From Saccopteryx bilineata (taxonomy: Eukaryota; Chordata; Mammalia; Chiroptera; Emballonuridae): a stretch of DNA of 64,000 nt. Within the stretch, counting starts at the first letter, position 1. Every line of letters starts with the position of its first letter. A program made the translations under genes and the position numbers. This document shows positions 22,072 through 32,945 of the stretch, piece after piece. Location of the stretch: NCBI RefSeq assembly GCF_036850765.1, contig NC_089492.1, positions 287,034,590-287,098,589 of the forward strand. Reading direction: 5' to 3'. The notes beneath the pieces are model-generated. The model searched no databases. It was given only the letters and a program-made list of their open reading frames with translations, and was not told the origin of the DNA.

Positions 22072-22150
22072 TTCCTTCCTTCCTTCCTTCCTTCCTTCCT
22101 TCCTTCCTTCCTTCCTCCCTTCCTCCCTTCCTTCCTTCCTTCCTTCCTTT
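22072..22150 (+). repeat. (TTCC)n microsatellite
   Basis: About 19 TTCC-like units with two CTCC interruptions. Confidence 0.95.
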
Positions 22151-22319
22151 TATTGGAGAAAAATAGAACCCCCAAGTACACAGGGAAGAGAGCATAAGAA
22201 TTCCACTGATAGAGATCAACAACTGACAAGTCAAAATGGTCTAATGTTGTTTGTAATTACTTTCTAATTTCTTAAACAGCTCCTCTCAGGAAAAGCAGAA
22301 AAATTTGTTAGGGTTTTTA

Positions 22320-22498
22320 ATTTTTATTTATTCATTTTAGAGAGGAGAGAGAGTTAGAATGAGAGAGAGAGAGAAAGTGGGGAGGAGCAGGAAGCATCAA
22401 CTCCCATATGTGCCTTCACCAGGCAAGCCCAGGGTTTTGAACCGGTGACCTCAGTGTTTCAGGTCAATGCTTTATCCACTGCGCCACCACAGGTCAAG
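22320..22498 (-). mobile_element. SINE-D copy, full length
   Basis: The head is at the right. The 15-bp TSD TTGTTAGGGTTTTTA is at 22305-22319 and 22499-22513. Confidence 0.9.
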
Positions 22499-22526
22499 TT
22501 GTTAGGGTTTTTAAAAATCAGAACAG

Positions 22527-22880
22527 CCTGACTAGGCGGTGGCGCAGTGGACAGAGCATCAGACTGTGACACTGAGGACTCAGGTTTGTAAACCCTAAGG
22601 TCACCGGCTTGAGGGGTCACTGACTTGAGCGTGGGATCATAGCCATGACCCTATGGTTGCTGGTTTGAAGCCCAAAGTCACTAGCTTGAGACTAATATTG
22701 CTGGCTTGAGCAAGTGGTCACTTGCTCTGCTGTAGCTCCCCCGTCAAGGCACATATGAGAAAGCAATCAATGAACTAAGGTGCTGCAACAGACTTGATGC
22801 TTCTCATCTCTCTCCCTTCCTGTCTGTCTGTCCCTATCTGTCCCTCTCTCTGACTCTCTCTCTGTCTCTGTCAAAAAAAA
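22527..22880 (+). mobile_element. SINE-B copy, full length
   Basis: The head CCTGACTAGGCGGTGGCGCA starts at 22527 and the poly-A ends at 22880. AAAATCAGAACAG is the TSD on both sides. Confidence 0.9.
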
Positions 22881-23118
22881 TCAGAACAGCTTTAATGTTT
22901 TTTGCAGCAGAACATTTCCTTGGCTGTCTGGAGCCTCTAGGAAGGACACTTAGACCCTAGCTGGAGACTTGTTTCTTGGGTCTGCTACTGATCGTTTTCC
23001 TGAGTTCTTCGAGACCTGTCAACAGCTATTTAAGCGACGTTGCCTATTGTCTGTCTCTATAATTGCGTGCACGCTGTTGTCTAACAAGATGCTGTATTTT
23101 GAATGCCTTCCTAAATTT

Positions 23119-23662
23119 CCTTTTTTTAAATTTCTTATTAATTGAGTTTTAGAAAGAGAGGAAGGGAGAGACAGGAACATTGATTTGTCATTACACTTAT
23201 TTATGCATTCATTGGTTGATTCTTGCAAGTATCTTCACCAGGGATTGAATCTGAAACCTTGGCATATAGATCAGTGGCCCCCAATCCCTAGGCCACGGAC
23301 AGTTACTGGTCCGTGGGCCATTTGGTACTGGTCCGCAGAGAAAGAATAAATAACTTATATTATTTCCATTTTATTTATATTTGTCTGAACAATGTTTTAT
23401 TTAAAAAAAAATGACCAGATTCCCTCTGTTACATCCGTCTAAGACTCACTCTTGATGCTTGTCTCGTAAGTTCGACAATTATATTTAAAAATAACCACAA
23501 TTTTTACACCAGTCGCATAATTTTATTTTGTGCATTTATCCATCCCACTCTAAAGGCCGGTCTGTGAAAATATTTTCTGACATTAAACTGGTCCGTGACT
23601 CAAAAAAGGCTGGGGACCACTGATATAGATAGCTCTGACCAACGGAGCTATCCAGCCAGAGC
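23119..23662 (-). mobile_element. SINE-C (Ves-like) copy, split by a hAT element
   Basis: The left part (23119-23272: tail and body through CAACCTTGGCATA-like sequence) and the right part (23631-23662: head, reverse of CTCTGGCTGGATAGCTCCGT) join once the hAT at 23273-23622 is removed. Confidence 0.8.
23273..23622. mobile_element. Non-autonomous hAT element, family 1 (long form)
   Basis: The ends are CAGTGGCCCCCAATCC and GGCTGGGGACCACTG. A perfect 8-bp TSD, ATATAGAT, lies at 23265-23272 and 23623-23630. It is 350 bp, with about 50 bp around 23466-23535 that the copy at 215 lacks. Confidence 0.9.
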
Positions 23663-23677
23663 TCCTAATTTCTTTTC

Positions 23678-23737
23678 TTTTTTTTTTAAACGGTAATGGT
23701 ATTTTTTTATTTATTTATTCATTTTAGAGAGGAGAGG

Positions 23738-23776
<39 letters not shown>

Positions 23777-23914
23777 CAGAGAGAGAGAAGGGGGGGAGGA
23801 GCTGGAAGCATCAACTCCCATATGTGCCTTGACCAGGCAAGCCCAGGGTTTCGAACTGGCGACCTCAGCATTTCCAGGTCGACACTTTATCCACTGCGCC
23901 ACCACAGGTCAGGC
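23678..23914 (-). mobile_element. SINE-D copy with (GA)n expansion
   Basis: The head (reverse of GCCTGACCTGTGGTGGCGCA) ends at 23914. The body has long GA runs (23740-23795). CCTAATTTCTTTT flanks both sides as the TSD. Confidence 0.85.
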
Positions 23915-23929
23915 CCTAATTTCTTTTTG

Positions 23930-24714
23930 AACAGCTATTACCTATAATTTCTCAGCTCCTCTGATGAAGAAATGCAACTATTTTATTTACCCTTTCTTTG
24001 TACTTGGCTATCTACTTCTAACTCATCCCTACTGGTCTCTGGGGCATGTAGACCTGGTAGTTGCTCTTCAGGAATTTTATTTTTAATGTAGAATTGGTCC
24101 TGTTTGAAGGAGACTCTTGGCGTCCCCTGTCGCCTTCATCATCTTGAAAGCTGGTACCCTCCCCGAAGCTCTTTGTTTCTTGGAAACTTGATGCTGTTTC
24201 AGCTGAAACACTGGCCAGACCAGCTCCAGTGTTACAAGACTCTTCAAGCTGAGTCCTCCCCTGAACGAAGGGCTGCGTGGTCCCACTCTGACTCTGCGAC
24301 TTTGCAGTGGCTCTGCGAGGGTAAGCCAACTGCCAGCCAGGCTCTCTTCTCTCTCTGTGTCTTACGACAGGGAACCTGTTTTCCAGTCTTTGTCAGCTCA
24401 TTGTCTCTGCACCCAGCCTTCCCTGACCATTTCTTAGAATGGAAAGTGCCTTCCATAAAACTTCAGTTCTAAGAGGCCCAGACTTGTGTTTCCAATATAT
24501 TTTGAATAATGCTTGGAAGTTGAGGAGTGGTCAGTGTTATCCGATGACACTTGTACTTGGATTATCTGACACCTCCCCCTGGGGCAGCCACTGCAAAAGT
24601 AGATGAAGCCCTCTTTCCTCTCTCCTTCTCCCCTCTCTCCCTCTTCCCTGTCTCCTCCTTCCCTCCCACTCTCCCTATTGTCCCAACTTCTGAGAGGCAG
24701 CAGAACACAGGGTT
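23930..24714. other. No gene recognised
   Basis: Unique-looking sequence. A 103-codon minus-strand ORF (24329-24018) has no features I recognise. C/T-rich stretch at 24605-24680. Confidence 0.4.
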
Positions 24715-24960
24715 CTTTTGCCAAACCGCCAAGTTACTTAATCTCCCTGTGCCTCAGTTTCCCCACCTGTATAACCAGGCTGGTAATGGTACATACTTCA
24801 GAGTGAGGATTGATAATAACAAGTGCTGACACTTAATACCTGCCAGGCACTGTTCTAAGTCCCTCTGGGACTCTTGAGTTGGAACCGTGATTGTCCCCCA
24901 TTTACTGAGGGGAACAGCTGGCCTGCCTGGCTGGTGGCGGGGCTGGGCTTTGAACAGAGG
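24715..24960 (+). mobile_element. MIR-type SINE remnants (two, adjacent)
   Basis: TGTGCCTCAGTTTCCCCACC followed by GGTAATGGTACATACTTCAG is a MIR core in plus orientation. ATACCTGCCAGGCACTGTTC with GTCCCCCATTTACTGAGGGG is a second MIR-like piece. Confidence 0.8.
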
Positions 24961-25063
24961 GACGGCCCCTGCAGAGGGCATGCGCTTCACCACCCAGCTG
25001 CACAGTCTAAGTAGGACACTTAAGGAGCTTAGAGCCCTGCCCATGTCCAGTGTTGAACACAGT

Positions 25064-25065
25064 CT

Positions 25066-25143
<78 letters not shown>

Positions 25144-25234
25144 TTCCTTCCTTCCTTCCTTCCTTCCTTCCTTCCTTCCCTCCCTCCCTCCCTCCCTCCC
25201 TCCCTCCCTCCCTCCCTCCCTCCCTCCCTCCCTC

Positions 25235-25297
<63 letters not shown>

Positions 25298-25300
25298 TTA
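25064..25300 (+). repeat. Compound pyrimidine tract (CTTT)n(TTCC)n(CTCC)n(CTTT)n
   Basis: About 237 bp without a purine: CTTT units to about 25140, TTCC to about 25178, CTCC to about 25232, then CTTT again to 25299. The order is nearly symmetric. ORFs in either direction here are artefacts. Confidence 0.97.
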
Positions 25301-25875
25301 ACCGGATTCTCAACAGTATCTTTTCGAATCCATCGAAATGCACAAGAACTTCTGTTTCAGACAAAGAAAAGCAGAGTGGGCTGGTGAAAAAAGTCAAGGA
25401 CACACATAATCCTTAAAGAAGGGTGACTGTCATTTATCAAGCACCTGCTGTATGCGGTTTTGTGCGGCAGATGCTATCAACACACTCACGTATCCAAAGC
25501 CCCGGGTGTGTTTCACAGGTCAGAGCTCTTCTGACGGTGTCAGAGACGTCAGATGGTGTGGATACTATGACATTTTAGATGACACTCCTGGCCCAGGGCA
25601 GCACTCCACACTCCCTCACGAGGGACAGAACAGTTCTGAATAGTCACGCTGCGTGGGATTTAAAAACACCCTGTAAATAGCCTCACGGTCAGGCAAGGTC
25701 AGGGTTTGCCACCCAACGAGACGCAGCCAAGTCAGGTTCCCCGCCAATTCTCAGGGCTTCTTTGAATTCAGAATTGTGGATGGCCGAGAGGCGGTTCGGC
25801 TCTTTTCTCGCCTAAGTGGCCAGGCTGGGGACTTGGCCTGAGGTCGCTGCAGAGCCATGATTGGCACGAGAAGAG
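25301..25875. other. No gene recognised
   Basis: Unique-looking sequence after the pyrimidine tract. No splice-bounded ORF or named repeat. Confidence 0.4.
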
Positions 25876-25879
25876 CCGA

Positions 25880-25990
25880 TATCATACCCAGGGCTATATC
25901 ATGTAATCTTCCCCACAAGCCTTGGCCTCTTATTATTCCCATTTTAGAGATGAGCAAACCAAGCTTAGGAGGGGCTAAGCAAGCTCCCCC
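25880..25990 (+). mobile_element. MIR-type remnant
   Basis: TTATTCCCATTTTAGAGATG followed by AGCAAACCAAGCTTAGGAGG matches the MIR 'cccattttacagatgagg' core. Confidence 0.6.
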
Positions 25991-26039
25991 TGCCTGCAGA
26001 ATGAGCATGCTTACCGCCATGCTGGGCAGAGTTAATCAT

Positions 26040-26345
26040 AGTCACCCCAGAGTCAGGCTATGTGGGTTCAAATTCCAGGACCTTGGGCAACTCACTTAAT
26101 GTCTTCTGTTTTCCCAACCATAAAAAGGAGATGGGATAATAGTAGCTGCCTCCTAGGGTTGTGGTGAAGATTTTTTTTTAAATTGTAGTGAGAGAGAAAG
26201 GGAGAGACAGAGAGAGAGAGAGAGACAGGAGCATCAATCTGTTCCTGTATGTGCCCCGACTGGGAATCGAACCAGCAACCTCTGCACTTTGGGACGATGC
26301 TCCAACAAATGGAGCCAGCTGGCCAGGGCATGATTACATAAACTA
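26040..26345 (+). mobile_element. MIR, interrupted by a SINE-C
   Basis: CAGGCTATGTGGGTTCAAAT, CCTTGGGCAACTCACTTAAT and GGATAATAGTAGCTGCCTCC are in MIR order up to about 26170. The remainder follows the SINE at 26330. Confidence 0.8.
26171..26329 (-). mobile_element. SINE-C (Ves-like) copy in MIR
   Basis: The poly-T is at the left, then a GA-rich tract, then the head (reverse of GCCCTGGCCAGCTGGCTCCA) ending at 26329. Confidence 0.85.
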
Positions 26346-27425
26346 ATTGTGCTTTGACCAGAGAAACTGCCAGCAAATAATGAACCTTATTGTCACGCTT
26401 TTGGCTTCCCCATCCCTCCGTAGGGGCTTAAGCCACATTGATCGGTAGGAGGTGGCTGGCAGTTGGCAAGGCTATTGGGCAAGAGACCTTGAGAAGTGGG
26501 ATCTGGGTTCTTGCCTGCAGAGTGTGGCCCTGAACTGGGGCGATGCCCATTGTTCTTCTCAGCTTGGTACCCAAGGTTGACACTCTGAAACTGAGGGATG
26601 CTAGGTCAGGAGCATCAACATGGATGTGCTCCTCCTAAAGGGAGAGGCAGTGGTATCTGGACACACAGCAGCTCCCAAACGCTGAGGGGGTGGAGCAGAG
26701 CAGGAGAGAGAAACAGGGCTGACCCATTCACTCACTCACTCATTCACTCACTCACTCACTCATGCAGCCAATACTGATTTGCCCCCCCCACTCTGTTGCA
26801 AACCTGGGCATGGCACAGGCATCCAGAGCTGGTGGACTTTATAGGGTTCTGCATGCCTGGAGCTTCAGTCGTGTGTAGAAGAAAGTTCAACAAACTCTAA
26901 AAGAGAAGGGAGCCAGGATGGGGAGCACAGTGCAGTGGATGCCCCTGGGCTTGTCTGGGGAGGCTCAGGAGAATGAAGTGCACGAGGATGTCACTTTGGA
27001 CAGGCGGAATGGAGAAGAGCTCATTTTCTCCGGCGGCTTCACCCCAGTTGTCCTTGTTGGGATTTTGAGAAGTGACAGCTCTCTGGCTTGCGGTGAGACA
27101 ACACAGGGGTTGGTAGACAAACAGAGCTGTTCATGAAACCGAGCGGCTTCGGGCTGGAACGGGTCACTTTTTAGTGGGCGATTTTCTGGGCCTGCTTGCT
27201 GCCCAGGGAGGCAGAATCAGGGCCCCCTTCAGAGGGGTTGGTGAAGAATTCATTAGCTCCTGGAAATGAGCCCAGGTTCACCGCCCTCCCAGCGGAGCAG
27301 GCTCGGGTTGCAGGCCTGACATCACCACAGTCTAAGTAGGGCAGAGCCTGGGCTGCCACTCTGGGCCTGGATCAAGGGGAGGAGGCAGGTGGGCAGAAGA
27401 GACCCAGAATCTGTCCCAATGATCA
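26346..27425. other. No gene recognised; one (CACT)n microsatellite
   Basis: Contains CACT/CATT repeats at 26728-26765 and a run of C at 26781-26788. Otherwise unassigned. Confidence 0.45.
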
Positions 27426-27429
27426 CGGA

Positions 27430-27575
27430 GCCCATGCTGCTTGTATTAACTCATGCACCCGTCCCAACAACCTTGAGAGGTAGAGACTATGTCAATTGTC
27501 CCCATTTTACAGACGAGGAGACTGAGGCACAGAGGATTTGAGCCTGCGTAGTTTGGCTCCAGCCCCTCCCGGGAT
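27430..27575 (+). mobile_element. MIR-type remnant
   Basis: CCCCATTTTACAGACGAGGA then GACTGAGGCACAGAGGA: a clear MIR/MIRb core. Confidence 0.8.
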
Positions 27576-27809
27576 TGGATTAGAGGCTCTAAGCAGAAGG
27601 CGTCCTCAGACTTTCTCCCTCTGACTTTCAAGTTAAGCTACCCTGAAAGCCATCTTCCTACTGATCACCCCTCTGTGCTGATTTGTAAATCTGTTACCGG
27701 TGAGGGGGAAGGAAGGCAGTGGTAAGGAGGAACGACAGGCCGGGTTCTCAGTATCAAAGGTCTTTGCCTTCCATGGCCAAGTCCCTCACTGTCAAAGCTG
27801 GGGACATCA

Positions 27810-28180
27810 CTGTGTGCTCTGTCACTTACAGGTTGTGTGACTGTGAGCGAGTTACCTGCCACCCCTGAACCTGACTTGCCTCTTTTAGAAAAAGGTGCTT
27901 AACATGCTCACTTCCCCAGGTCATTCAGCATCTCTCCAGCACACACCTTCTCTCAGAGTTAGATGTGGCTCCTGCGGCTTCCCCGGGACTGGGCCTCCAG
28001 GCTTCTCCCACTGCACTGTGGGCTTCCCCGGGACAAAGGCACACCTGTTCCCAACACCAGCACTTGAGGGCACCGGGGGAATGGAGATTAATTGTTGATA
28101 AATAAGGTAACTTTACAGACGGGGAAACTAAGACTCTGAGAAGTTGCATTTTACTGACCTATGCAGCTAATAAGAGACAG
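27810..28180 (+). mobile_element. Two MIR-type remnants (27810-27900 and 28090-28180)
   Basis: The first shows CTCTGTCACTTACAGGTTGT followed by TGACTGTGAGCGAGTTACC. The second shows TTTACAGACGGGGAAACTAA. The sequence between them (27900-28090) is unassigned. Confidence 0.6.
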
Positions 28181-28211
28181 AGATAAGAGGACACCTGAGT
28201 TTTATCCTTCT

Positions 28212-28603
28212 TTTTTTATTTCTTCCTTTTTTTTTAGTGAGAGAGACAGAGAGAGGAACAGATAGGCACAGACAGGCAGGAAGGGGGAGAGATGAGAAGC
28301 ATCAATTCTTTGTTGCGGCACCTTAGTTGTTCATTGATTGCTTTCTCATATGTGCCTTGACCGGGGGGCTACAGCAGACCAAGTAACCCCTTGCTCAAGC
28401 CAGTGACCTTGGGCTTCAAGCCAACCACCTTTGGGCTCAAGTCAGTGACCACGGGGTCATGTCTATAATCCCATGCTCAAACCAACGACCCCACGCTCAA
28501 GCCAGATGAGCTCGCGCTCAAGCTGGCGACCTCAGGGTTTTGAACCTGGGTCCTCTGAGTCCCAGTATGACGCTCTATCCCCTGCACCACCGCCTGGTCA
28601 GGG
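28212..28603 (-). mobile_element. SINE-B copy, long form
   Basis: The head ends at 28603 (reverse of CCCTGACCAGGCGGTGGTGC). Several CTCAAGCCAGTGACC-like units lie inside. Flanking TTTTATCCTT/TCTTATCCTC is the likely TSD. Confidence 0.85.
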
Positions 28604-29114
28604 TCAGGCAGTGTCTTATCCTCCTTGATGCCATGCTCTTTCTGTGGTATCCTGATGCCCACCATGGAAGGACATGAGCTGGGTAGGTGACAAAGTGGTA
28701 TCAAATATAGTCCCTACAGCTCAAAGACTGCCAAGCTTACCAACACTGTGATTGGGGGCCTCTCTCTCTCTCTGTAGGGACCTCCTTTAGTCCCAACCTT
28801 TAAAGCCCATCTATACGGCCTCCATACGCCCCGCCCCCCAATCTCTGCCTGCAGCGTTACCCTTCCCCTGAGACCTGTTCTGGAACACCCTCCTATTTGG
28901 CACTTCCAGGGGGTATTGAAAGGGCAGGTGGAATTTAACGTTGACAAAGCACGTCTATGGATTCCTCATCCCACCCTCCCCTTACCTGCTGTGCCCCAAC
29001 CTGCCTCGCCCTCCCCACAGGATAGAGACCATGAAAGGACGTTGCCACTGACAGCCTAGACTCAGTTCAGGGCTTCATGGTGTCCTTGAATCATGAGAAG
29101 CCTGATAAATTTTT
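28604..29114. other. No gene recognised
   Basis: Includes a short CT dinucleotide run near 28760. Unassigned otherwise. Confidence 0.4.
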
Positions 29115-29590
29115 CTACACACAACTTCTATCTGAATCTCTCCTGGTGTGGGCACTAGGGACTCAGGGAAGGACAAGAAGTGGCCCCCACCCCTCACGGA
29201 GCCAAGTTTCGGTAAGGGACCATCAATACACAAAGAGACTCGTGTACATGGAATCATCACCTCGTGTCCGATGCCATGAAGGAAAGAAGCGGGCTGCTGT
29301 GTGGTAGTTGGTTTCTTTAAGCATCCAACATTCCCTTTGGAGAGTGAGGTCAGGGAAGATGCAAAAGTAGCAGTAGGCTAGATATGTAGGATGCAAAGGA
29401 GCTAGACCTGTAAGACCCTGGGAGAGTGTCCCAACCAGCGGGTACAGCAGGTTCAAAGGCCCTGAGGTAGGATTAGGTGAGACACTGGAAGGAGGCCAGT
29501 GGGGCTGGGGCCTGGTGAGCATGGGCAGAGAAGATACCAGGGGCTGGAGAAGCAGGTTGGCACTAGGCCAGGGAGGCTGTGTGTCAAGGA
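29115..29590 (+). mobile_element. Ancient L2 fragment
   Basis: GTGGGCACTAGGGACTCAGG early, then GGTTCAAAGGCCCTGAGGTA, GGAAGGAGGCCAGTGGGGCT and GGTTGGCACTAGGCCAGGG follow the L2 3' region in order. Confidence 0.65.
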
Positions 29591-29599
29591 GGAATTCTG

Positions 29600-30560
29600 A
29601 AATGTCCTAAATTAAATTAGAACAAGCTAGAGGGTGGGAGAATAAGAAAGGAAACTCAGCCCATTAACAGACTCCAACAAAAGACTGCCCACGTGCCTGA
29701 ATGTATGTGGAAGACTTGGATCAACTCCCAGCCTGCTGTCCAGATAGAACAACCTGCCACCAGGCACCACCGCTTCTTGCTTCTGCAGGAACTTTCCAGA
29801 CAGTTGCTCAAAACCAACTCAGAAACAGCAAATACTTCTTCCCTACGGACATCGCACCTGTCCCAGAACTAGCCCCATTTCACTTTCTTCCGCCCCTTTA
29901 CCTAACAACCATTGTACATTCTGTCAAAGCGAGCTACCTCTTTCTTCCCCTAAACATCATGTATAGAAGAGCCTGGTCAGTCCCAGGTCGGTGGACACGT
30001 CTGTTTTCACCTGGCCCCACTGCTGGTGGTTTGGGCCGTGTGACCTGGGACCTGGTCATTCTCTGGCTAGCACACGGCTTAGTAAACCCTTCTTTTATTT
30101 ACTTATTTTTCTCTTGCTAAAGTGAGAAAGACAGACAGAGAGACAGGAAGGGAGAAAGATGAGAGGTATCAACCCATAGTTGCAGCACCCCAGCTGTTCA
30201 CTGACTGCTCTCTCACATGGTGCCTTGACTAGGGGCTCCAGCTGAGCCAGTGACCCCCCTGCTCAAGCCAGTAACTTTGGGCTCAAGTCAGTGACCATGG
30301 GGTCATGCCTATGATCCCATGCTCAAGCCAGCGATCTCGTGCTCAAACTGTGTGTGCGCCTGCTCTCAAGCAGAATAAGTTCAAGCTTAAGCTGGCGACC
30401 TCAGGATTTCAAACCCGGGTCCTCAGTGTCCCAGGTTGATGCTCCATCCACTGTGCCACCGCCTGGTCAGGCAGTAAACCCTTTCTTTCAGAAAAACTTT
30501 CAGTCATGAAGGTTTTGGTTTAACCACGTGACTTCTACCTTTGGGAGCTGGTTTACCTCT
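29600..30560 (+). mobile_element. Possible old LTR or unnamed repeat, split by SINE-B
   Basis: The sequence around CTTAGTAAACCC (30079-30090) is interrupted by a SINE-B and resumes as AGTAAACCCTTTCTTTCAG. Its general look (CATTGTACATTCTGTC, then a late AGTAAACCCTTTCTTTCAG) is LTR-like, but I found no matching ends. Confidence 0.3.
30097..30472 (-). mobile_element. SINE-B copy, long form
   Basis: The head ends at 30472. The TSD AGTAAACCCTTCTTTTA / AGTAAACCCTTTCTTTC is at 30081 and 30473. GCTCAAGC units are expanded inside. Confidence 0.9.
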
Positions 30561-30812
30561 TAGTCTGGGGATTCTCTTGCAGCCACCTGTGTTCTGAGCA
30601 CATCCCAGTTCGCCTGCTGAAACTTCATGAATTCAAGCCTCGCGAATTTGTAGCCTTGCGGATGCAGCTGAATCACACACCAGAGGAGAAGCAGGCTGGC
30701 ACCGCGCCAGGTGGTGCTGAGAAAATTGCCGCTGAGATGGCGGCAGGGATGCTGAGGGACCTCAAGGCCCTTGGCTCTTTGCCCCCAGAGCTCCTGCTTC
30801 CGGAAACACGGC

Positions 30813-31180
30813 TGATTTTTTTTTTAATTTAGTGAAAGGTGGGGAGACAGAGACAGACTCCCGCATGCACTCGACTGGGATCGATGGGGCAAGCCCACTA
30901 GGGGGCGATGCTCTGCCCATCTGGGCTGTTGCTCCCTTGCAACTGGAGCCATTCTAGCGTCTGGGGCGGAGGCCATGGAGCCATCCTCAGCACCCAGGCC
31001 AACTTGCTCCAATCAAGCCATGGTGGCAGGAGGGGAAGAGAAAAGAGAGAGAGAGAGAGAGAGAGAGGGAGAAGTGAAAGAGGGAGAGGTGGAGAAGCAG
31101 ATGAGCACCTCCTCTGTGTGCCCTGACTGGTTCTGGGGACATCCACACATCGAGCTGATGCTCTACCAACCGCCAAACAT
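30813..31180 (-). mobile_element. SINE-A copy, diverged
   Basis: The poly-T tail is at 30817-30825, followed by GACTCCCGCATGCACTCGAC. The head end near 31170 is degraded. It carries CCCACTAGGGGGCGATGCTC at 30895-30914. Confidence 0.75.
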
Positions 31181-31342
31181 GACTGATTTGAGATCCCAAA
31201 TAACCCCACTTATTAAGAAATTCCTACAAATCCCAGATGAGATGTAACCACTTTCTCAACACAAAACTGAGTTGTTCTCTGTCATTTATTTATTTTAATT
31301 GTAATAATGTAGACATAAAATTTATTATTCTAACCATTTTTT

Positions 31343-31541
31343 AAACTTTATTTTTAAGATTTTATTTATTGATATTTTTGAGAGAAAGGAAGGTGTGTGT
31401 GTGTGGTGGGATAGAGCAGGAAACAGCAACTTGTAGTAGTTGTTTCTCATGTGTGCCTTGACCAGGCAAGCCTGGGGTTTCAAACTGGTGACCTCAGCAT
31501 TCCAGGTCAACTCTCTGTCCACTGTACTACCATTGGTCAGG
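31343..31541 (-). mobile_element. SINE-D copy
   Basis: The head (reverse of GCCTGACCAATGGTAGTACA) ends at 31541. It is more diverged than other SINE-D copies and has a GT run at 31394-31405. Confidence 0.75.
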
Positions 31542-31554
31542 CCTAGTTTAACCC

Positions 31555-31965
31555 CCCCTTTTTTTTTTAAGTAGGAGAGAGGTTTATTTAAAGTAGAAGC
31601 AATGGTCTGATTCTTTATTATTATTTTTTTTAATTTTTATTTTTTTTTTACAGAGACAGAGAGTCAGAGAGAGGGACAGATAGGGACAGACAGGAACTTA
31701 GGGAGATGAGAAGCATTAATCATTAGTTTTTCATTGCGACACCTTAGTTGTTCATTGATTGCTTTCTCATATGTGCCTTGACCGTGGGGCTACAGCAGAG
31801 CAAGTGACCCCTTGCTCAAGCCAGCAACCTTGAGTCCAAGCTGGTGAGCTTTTTTCACTCAAACCAGATGAGCCCGCGCTCAAGCTGGCGACCTCGGGGT
31901 CTTGAACCTGGGTCCTCCACATCCCAGTCCGATGCTCTATCCACTGCGCCACCACCTGGTCAGGC
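31555..31965 (-). mobile_element. SINE-B copy with extra 3' sequence inside the TSD
   Basis: The TSD TAGTTTAACCC is at 31544-31554 and 31966-31976. On the minus strand the element reads head, body, A-rich tail (about 31619-31660), then about 50 further bases, including an AATAAA-containing stretch, and a second A run (31560-31570) before the TSD. This arrangement fits a 3' transduction. Confidence 0.75.
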
Positions 31966-31990
31966 TAGTTTAACCCTTTTTAAGAACACA

Positions 31991-32416
31991 CTATCAGGTG
32001 GTGGCACAGTGGATAGAGTGTTGGTCTAGGATGCAGAGGACCCAGGTTCGAAACCCCGAGGTCACTGGCTTGAGTGCAGGGTTGCTGGCTTGAAGCCCAA
32101 AGGTGGCTGGCTTGAGTCCAAGGTTGCTGGCTTGAGCAAGGGGTCACTTGCTCTGCTGTAGCTCCCCCCCACTCCCCGTCAAGCTACATATGAGAAAGCA
32201 ATTAATGAACAACTAAGGTGTTGCAATAAAGAATTGATGCTTCCCTCTGGCCATATAGCTCAGTTGATTAGAACATCATCCTGATATGCAAAGGTTGCTG
32301 GTTCGATCCCTGGTCAGGGCAGATACAGGAACAGATTGATGTTTCTGTCTCTCTCTAATCAATCAATAATTTTTTAAAAAAAAAGAATTGATGCTTCTCA
32401 TCTCTCTCCCTTCCTA
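31991..32416 (+). mobile_element. SINE-B copy, interrupted by SINE-C
   Basis: It starts within the head (TCAGGTGGTGGCACAGTGG) and is cut at TTGATGCTTC by a SINE-C. The end (CTCATCTCTCTCCC) resumes after it. Confidence 0.85.
32244..32381 (+). mobile_element. SINE-C (Ves-like) nested in SINE-B
   Basis: The 16-bp TSD AAAGAATTGATGCTTC at 32228-32243 and 32382-32397 is perfect and made of SINE-B sequence. The head CCTCTGGCCATATAGCTCAG is clear. Confidence 0.92.
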
Positions 32417-32945
32417 CATCCATCACCATTGTTCATCTCCAGAACTTTTTCATCCTCCCAAGCAAAAACTCTGGACCCCATTAAACACTAACCCTCTATT
32501 CTCCTTCCTCAAGTTTCTGGTAACTACTCTTCTACTTCCTGTCTCTATGACCTTGACTCCTCCAAGTACCTCCTATACGTAGAATCATACAGTATCTGTC
32601 TTTTTGTGACTGGCTTATTTCACTCAGCATAATGTCCTCAAGGTTCATTCATGTTATAGCATGTGTTGGAGTTTCCTTCCTCTTTAAGGCTAAATGATAT
32701 TCCACTGTGTGTGTGCGCGTGTGTGCGTGCACGTCATATTTTGCTTATCCATTCCTCTGTTGATGGTCACTTGGGTTGCTTCCACCATTTGGCTCTTGTG
32801 AATAAGATTGTTATGAACACAACAACAAAAATCTGTTCAAGATGCTGCTTCCTGTTTCTTTGGGTATGTGCACAGAAGAGAAATTGCTGGATCATATGTT
32901 TACTCTATTTTTGATTCTTTGAAGAGCTGCCATACAGTTCCCCAT

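Larger units (their letters stand above)
31255..32945 (-). mobile_element. LINE-1 3' UTR/ORF2 end on the minus strand, broken by SINEs
   Basis: TAGACATAAAATTTATTATT, CATCTCCAGAACTTTTTCAT, TATTTCACTCAGCATAATGT and GAAATTGCTGGATCATATG are standard landmarks of the L1M 3' end read in reverse. The SINEs at 31343, 31555, 31991 and 32244 lie inside. Confidence 0.8.

Noticed and set aside
25029..25403. ORFs on both strands through the pyrimidine tract
   Set aside because: Pure microsatellite translation (KERK/FLSF repeats).
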